In this document: in pieces, positions 21,601 through 28,700 of the stretch
How positions within the stretch are numbered: position 1 is the stretch's first letter
How the letters are laid out: each line of letters begins with the position of its first letter
NCBI GenBank assembly: GCA_964017045.1
Contig: OZ024794.1
Location: 1,319,501 to 1,383,500 of the forward strand
From: Omphiscola glabra
Taxonomy: Eukaryota; Mollusca; Gastropoda; Lymnaeidae
Length of the DNA: 64,000 nt
Direction: 5' to 3'
Made by a program: the position numbers and the translations under genes
The notes under the pieces: model-generated
The model's input: the letters and a program-made list of their open reading frames with translations, nothing else
Told to the model about the DNA's origin: nothing
Databases searched by the model: none

Positions 21601-24600
21601 CAAGCACTCCAAATAGGAAAGGCCGCAGCAGTAGATAATATCCCTGCCGAGTTAATGAAACAGGGAGGAGAAACAATGATAAATGCCCTAACCAATATTT
21701 GTAACAAAATATGGCTAACAGGGGAATGGCCCAAAACATGGACCCAATCTCTCATCATCACCCTCCCCAAGAAAGGTAACCTACAGCTATGCCAAAACTA
21801 TCGCACCATTAGCCTAATAAGCCACCCAAGCAAGGTCATGCTCAAGGTCATACTGAACCGACTAAGACCGTATGCCGACAGAATCATTGCTGAAGAACAG
21901 GCGGGCTTTAGGCAAGGCCGTGGCACTACTGAGCAGATCCTAAACCTCCGGATACTATGTGAGAAATATGCTCAACACCAACAAAACCTATACCACGTCT
22001 TTGTGGATTTCAAGAAGGCATTCGACAGGGTTTGGCATGCTGCTTTATGGGCCACCATGAGGCACTACAACATCAACACAAACTTAACAAGAATGATAAG
22101 AAGCCTTTATGATAAGGCAACCAGTGCAGTCTTCTTCAACAATAACATCGGAGAATGGTTCAAGACCACAGTTGGAGTACGACAAGGCTGCTTGCTCTCC
22201 CCCACCCTGTTCAACATCTTCTTAGAGAGAATTATGTCATATGCACTAGAAACGCATGTAGGGACAGTCAGCATTGGTGGCAGAACGATCACCAATCTAC
22301 GTTTTGCGGATGACATAGACGGACTGGCGGGAAGCGAGGAAGAGCTAGCCAACCTAGTAAAGAGTCTCGACAAGACTTCATCGACCTTTGGCATGCAAAT
22401 CAGTGCAGAAAAGACAAAAATGATGACGAATAGCACTAATGGCATCACCACTGAAATTAAGGTCGGAGAGGAAAGATTAGAGACAGTTGGCAGCTTCAAG
22501 TACCTCGGAGCAATAGTATCGGAACAAGGCTCCAGGCCCGAATTAATGGCCAGGATTGCGCAGACCACGACAGCACTAAAGAGGCTCAAGAAAATATGGA
22601 GCGACAAAAATATAGCCCCCAGCACCAAAATCAGGCTGATGCGCTCATTAATCCTCTCCATTTTCTTATATGCCTGTGAGTCCTGGACATTAACAGCAGA
22701 ACTTGAAAGGAAAATAGAGGCGATGGAGATGAGATGTTACAGAGGCATTCTTGGCATCTGCTATAGAGACCACATCAGCAATGAGCAAATAAAAGAAAGG
22801 ATACGGCAGGCAATTGGGCAATACGATGACCTCCTGACGTCTGTTAAAAAGCGCAAACTTGAGTGGTATGGCCACGTGACCAGAAAACAAGGGCTCGCCA
22901 AAGAGATCTTGCAGGGCACTACTAGAGGAGGGAGAAGAAGAGGAAGACAAAGAAAAAGATGGGAAGATAATTTCAAAGAATGGACTGGATTAACTAGGCG
23001 ATGCTATGCGTAGGGCAGAAGACCGAGAGGAATGGAGAAGAATAGTGTACATGTCATCTGTGGCGCCCCAACGGTCGAAGGAATACGGGACCTGATGATG
23101 ATGATGACACTGGTTAAACACCGCCCACCCAGGTAAAACACTGCTCCACCCAGGTTAAACACTGCTCCACCCAGGTAAAACACCGCCCACCCAGGTTAAA
23201 CACTGCCCCACCCAGGTTGAACACTATCCACCCAGGTTAAAGAATGTCCCACCCAGGTTAAGCACTGCCTACAAATTTGTTAAACACTACCCCACCCAGG
23301 TTAAACACGGTCTACAATGGTTAAATACTGTCTATGGTTAAACACTGCTACATCCCGGTTAAAATCTGCCCACAATGTTTACAAACTTCCCCACCCAGGT
23401 AAGAACTGCCCAAACATGTTTAAGAGTTGCACCACCCTGGACATAAAGACTGCCTACCAATTATTCTTTCACCGTCAGGAATACTAAAGAGTTGCTTTCC
23501 CACTTAAAGAAATCAATGTAAAACTCTTACGTCTTGAAGTCAAAGAAATCACAGCAATAGATCTTGTAGGTCTTGTCCTTGCTCTGAGAACAGACAACAA
23601 TTATATCATCAAATATCTCCGTGCTCAGAAAGCAAACAATAATTGTATCATTAAATATCTTCTTGAGTCAAACTATAAAATGTATGTTCAAATTAAAAAA
23701 AAAAAATTCATTTAAAGATCTCTGTCTTTGATTTGATTAATTTATAGCTTTATAAAAGAACTGATGGTTACAAAAAAGCAAACAAATTATTGAATCTAAT
23801 TTAGACATTATATTATTTAATATAAGAGTTCGTAGGACTAATTTATGAGAAACATTTATTGATATTGTAAGTATGATGAATAAAAGAATTAATTTTAAGA
23901 GATATATGTAAAAAGTTTGAGGCTTTACATGTGCTTATTTTAAAAAATTAATTGAATAATTGTGTCGTTAATTGGGTGGGGAATTGTGTCATGAATTGCG
24001 TCACACATTGTGTCATAAATTGCAAGGACACACGTACTTGATATAAAGTCCCTTTTACATCCGGGCACGATTCTTTAGTAAAAGAAATATTGTGTTTTCC
24101 GTAGAAGGATCTAACTGCCAAAGCTGAGCACTCAATTCCTACGACTTCATGCCCCATATCACCGAAGCTGTTAGAGAAGACACAAACTTACAAAACAACG
24201 AGCACAACGTGGATTGCTTCTAGTTGTTTTTTTTAATATTTAAGATTGATGATACACTGTAAACAAAAGACAATCTTAAATATGGATAAATTCAACACAT
24301 ACAGAACATAAATTCATAGCACATGTGTTGTATGGTGCTGTCTCTCGAAAGCAGAGCTCCTCAACCGATGTGCTGCGACACGATGTTAGATGTGCTGTGA
24401 CACGATGTTAGGTGTGCTGTGACACGATGTTAGGTGTGCTGTGAGAAGATGTTAGGTGCGCTGTGACACGATGACAGGTGTGCTGTGAGACGATGTTAGG
24501 TGTATTGTGACACCCTGTTGGGTGTGTTGTGACATGATGTTAGGTGTGTTGTGAAAAGATGTTAGGTGCATTGTGACACGATGTTAGGTGTGCTGTGATA

Positions 24601-25668
24601 CGATGTTAGGTGTGTTGTGATGTTATGTTTGTTGATACACGATGTTAGGTGTGTTGTGACAGGCTGTTAGGTGTGCAGCGGCCGAATCCCCCCAAAGAAG
24701 AATAGGAAGGGGGGTACAAACTCGTGGAGACTATTTAAATTGGTTAAAGCAAGGTGGTCAATGAATGGTAAATGAATGGTTAATAACAAGCTGTCAATTA
24801 GCTGAGCACATTCGGATGTTTACATTTGGTGAGTCAAGTGACAAAGTCATCATCTTGTGAAGCCAAGAAGAAAATATGTCTCATTTGCTTTGGTCTTTGA
24901 CCGCATGCTTTTCATGACTGTATTTTTTAATACTTGGACCAAGTGTTGATTGTTTGCTGGTTCAAAATTATTTGTCTAGTCTGTCGTCGAACCCAAGCCA
25001 ACTAAGACACATCCTGTCAAAATAGAGGGACACAAACCAAACACAAACTAGGACACATCCTGTCAAAATAGAGGGACAAAAACCCAAAACAAACTAGGAC
25101 CCATCCTGTCAAAATAGATGGACACAAACCCAACACAAACTAGGACCCATCCTGTCAAAATAGAGGGACACAAACCCAGCACAAAGTAGGACCCATCCTT
25201 TCAAGGCAGAGGGACACAAACTATTTCATCTGCTTTGTTAACAGCGTCCAACATATTGGTTGACCTTGCAACATTTTAAAATCATTTTTTGCTCCCCCCA
25301 CACCCATTTCCACCCGCCACCCCCCCCCCTAAAAAAAGAACACAGTAATAATGTAGGTACGTGTAATCAACAGTAAACCATTATTTCTTTCTTGGTTTAG
25401 CGTTTTAATCGTGGTATGCCACAAAAGTCTGGAATGATCTTGGTGTGCCGTGAGGGCATAACGTTTGCGGACCCCTGCTCTAAAGAATCCTTTCATTGAT
25501 TCAAAACACCACTGACTCTAGCAAATTGAATCAAAACACCACTGACACTAGAAACTTGAATCAAAACACAACTGACACTAGAAACTTGATTATTTAAAAA
25601 ATTCACATACATCTTTTTTAAAAGTCATGGACCGAACAAAATTCAAACATGCTTTACAACAATGACTT

Positions 25669-25700
<32 letters not shown>

Positions 25701-28700
25701 TGTATGTATGTATGTATGTATGTATGTATGTATGTATGTATGTATGTATGTATGTATGTATGTATGTATGTATGTATGTATGTATGTATGTATGTATGTA
25801 TGTATGTATGTATGTATGTATGTATGTATGTATGTATGTATGTATGTATGTATGTATGTATGTATGTATGTATGTATGTATGTATGTATGTATGTATGTA
25901 TGTATGTATGTATGTATGTATGTATGTATGTATGTATGTATGTATGTATGTATGTATGTATGTATGTATGTATGTATGTATGTATGTATGTGTGTATGTA
26001 TGTGTGTATGTATATATGTATGTATGTATGTATGTCATCTTTCCGTCTACGAGAGACGATAGATTTATCTTTTCTGATTGCAGCTCTTGGTGTGGCTAGT
26101 GAGACCGATCCTCGTGTGGCAGTCTCTTTTGCATGTCCCACACACGAATGCGGTGGAGCAGTGTCTTCTTGCCTTTCTCTGCGCTCTCTTTACAGCTGCT
26201 TCCGCCCTGTAGAGCTCCTCGGCACGTAGCGGTCCTTCCTTCACGATGCCCCGCCATGTGGAGCGATCCTCCGCCAGGTCCTCCCAATTTGAGTTGTTGA
26301 TGTTGGCCGCCTTCATGTCTCTTTTGCATATGTCTAACTATCTGAGACGAGGCCGTCCAACTGACCTTTTCCCTGTCGCCAGCTCGTTGTACAGCACGTC
26401 CTTAGGTATGCGACCAGGTTGCATTCGCTTGACGTGCCCAAGCCAGCGGAGGCGTCTTTGGATTAAAATGGCTGGGACGCTGCACATATATACAATCTGT
26501 TGAAAGGGTGGAATTGACGTCATTTAGAATCGACAGTGGAAGGGTATAAATGACGTCCTTTAGAGACGACCAACGGAAGCGTGTAAATGACGTCATTTAG
26601 AGACGACCAATAAAAGAGTAGAAATGACGTCATTTGAAACGTAAATTAGTTTCGTGTAAATACAATCATTAAGAGGCGTAAATAGAACGGATGTAAAAAA
26701 CGTCCTTTAGAGACGATCAATGAAATGATAGCAATGACGTCCTTTGGGGAGGACCAGTGAAAGGGTAGAACACCAAAATTACGTGTAAATGTCAAATGAG
26801 TTTCCACACATCGGTAAAAGAATCTTCGCCCTCGTCTTGCCTTGGATGTACTTGTCTAAATGTTCTTGGAGTTTGCTGAAACAACATGGTCAATGAATCA
26901 ACATGTCAATTAAACAACATGGTCAATGAATCAACACGTCAATGAAATAACATGGTCAATGAATCAACACGTCAATGAATCAACATGGTCAATGAATCAA
27001 CATGTCGGTCTTTCTAGCAAAGATTCTAAATTAACATTATTACTGGCTACGACAGACTCAAATAGACGACGGCAGAATAGAAAGACTAGGATAGACTAGA
27101 ATAGATCGGACTAGACTAGAAGACTAGAATATACTATGATAGACTAGGACAGACTAGGATATAATGGAATAGATTATGATAGACTACGACAGACTAGAAT
27201 ATTCTAGGACAGACTAGAATAGCCTAAAATAGACTAATATCGACTAGAATAGACTAGGATAGACCACGAAAGACTAGAATAGAATAGGACAGACTAGAAT
27301 AGACTAAGACAGAATAGAATAGATCAGAAGGATCAGAATAGACTATGATAGACTACGACAGACTAAAAGACTAGAATAGACTATTATAGACCATGACAGA
27401 CTAGAATAGATTAGGACAGACTAGAATAGACAAGTACATGCTAGAATAGACTAGTACATACTAGAATAGACTAGTACATACTAGAATAGACTAGTACATA
27501 CTAGAATAGACTAGTACATACTAGAATAGAGTAGTATAGACTAGAATAGACTAGTACATACTAGAATAGACTAGTACAGTCTAGAATAGACTAGTACAAT
27601 TGGAATAGACTAGTACATACTAGAATAGACTATTACATACTAGAATAGACTAGTAAAAACTAGAATAGATTAGTACAGACTAGAATAGACTAGTTCAGAC
27701 TAAAGTTGACATTTTGTCTAATTGTCTAAATTTGATATTTTTCTAATTTCCTAAAGTTAATATTTTGCCTAATTTTCTGAAGTTGATATTGTGGCGTGTC
27801 CAGACCTGTAGTCTGTGTAGGTAGTGTCCAGACAATAGTCAACCCGTAAGGGATGATGGCGTTGGTTTTATGACCTAAGACCAACTGACCAAACAAAGTG
27901 TCAAGCTTGTCAGATTGCCCGCGACGGAATGGCGGCGTTGGTTTATGACCTATTACGCGGTGTGTTACATAAGAAGGGGATTGGGGCCCTGTGAACTTGG
28001 GACCTATAAAAGGGACAGTAGGACGGGACTAAGGGAACTCAGCCGGGGAGAACTCAGCCGGGCAGGCAGGTGGACGGACGGGAGTTAGAGAGGGACCGTG
28101 ACAGTCGGAGCGGAGTACGACAAAGAGAGTGAGAGAAAGTGAAAACAAAGGATAAGACAAATAAATGTTCAAAGACTATAACGATCATTGAGTTGTCATA
28201 TTGGTGCAGACGAGAGACAGAGTGAATAAGGTTGCAAACTAATTAGAGTGCAGAGACGACGAGGGTTCACTACAATGGTGGCAGCGGTGGGATTGTAACC
28301 TTGCAACGACTCTGAAGAGACACAATTTTTAGCCTGAGATGAAAAGTACAAGGAGCGGAACAACTACATCAAGAACAATGAATTCACAGTACTTAAACAA
28401 CCTCCCGACATACAGTGGCACTTCAACATGGCACACGTTCATCATCCAGTTCGAAATGTCTGCGAATTTTTTCAAGTGGAGTGAGGAAGAGAAACTCTTT
28501 TATCTCAGCTTTGCATTGAAAGACGCTGCGGCTGAATTTGCTTTCAGTGAGTTAGGTGAAGCTGAGAGAGAGAGACGTACGTCGAATTTAAAGATGCCCT
28601 GGCGAATCGATTCAGAGACCACAGAACGCCAGCATTTTTCCAAAATGTTTTGGAAAAACGCACATTTCTGAAATCCGAGACTAGTACAGAGTATGCTACT

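Larger units (their letters stand above)
24352..25477. mobile_element. hAT-type non-autonomous element
   Basis: Left end CAGAGCTCCTCAACCG and right end (reversed) CAGGGGTCCGCAAACG match at 12 of 16 positions. The flanking 8-mers ctcgaaag (24344-24351) and ctctaaag (25478-25485) match at 7 of 8, as expected of an aged 8-bp hAT duplication. No transposase seen. Two minisatellites grew inside. Lies in intron 2 of the TPMT-like gene. Confidence 0.72.

Noticed and set aside
25643..26141. Tyr-Val-Cys-Met and Ile-His-Thr-Tyr repeat proteins
   Set aside because: Frames through a TATG microsatellite.
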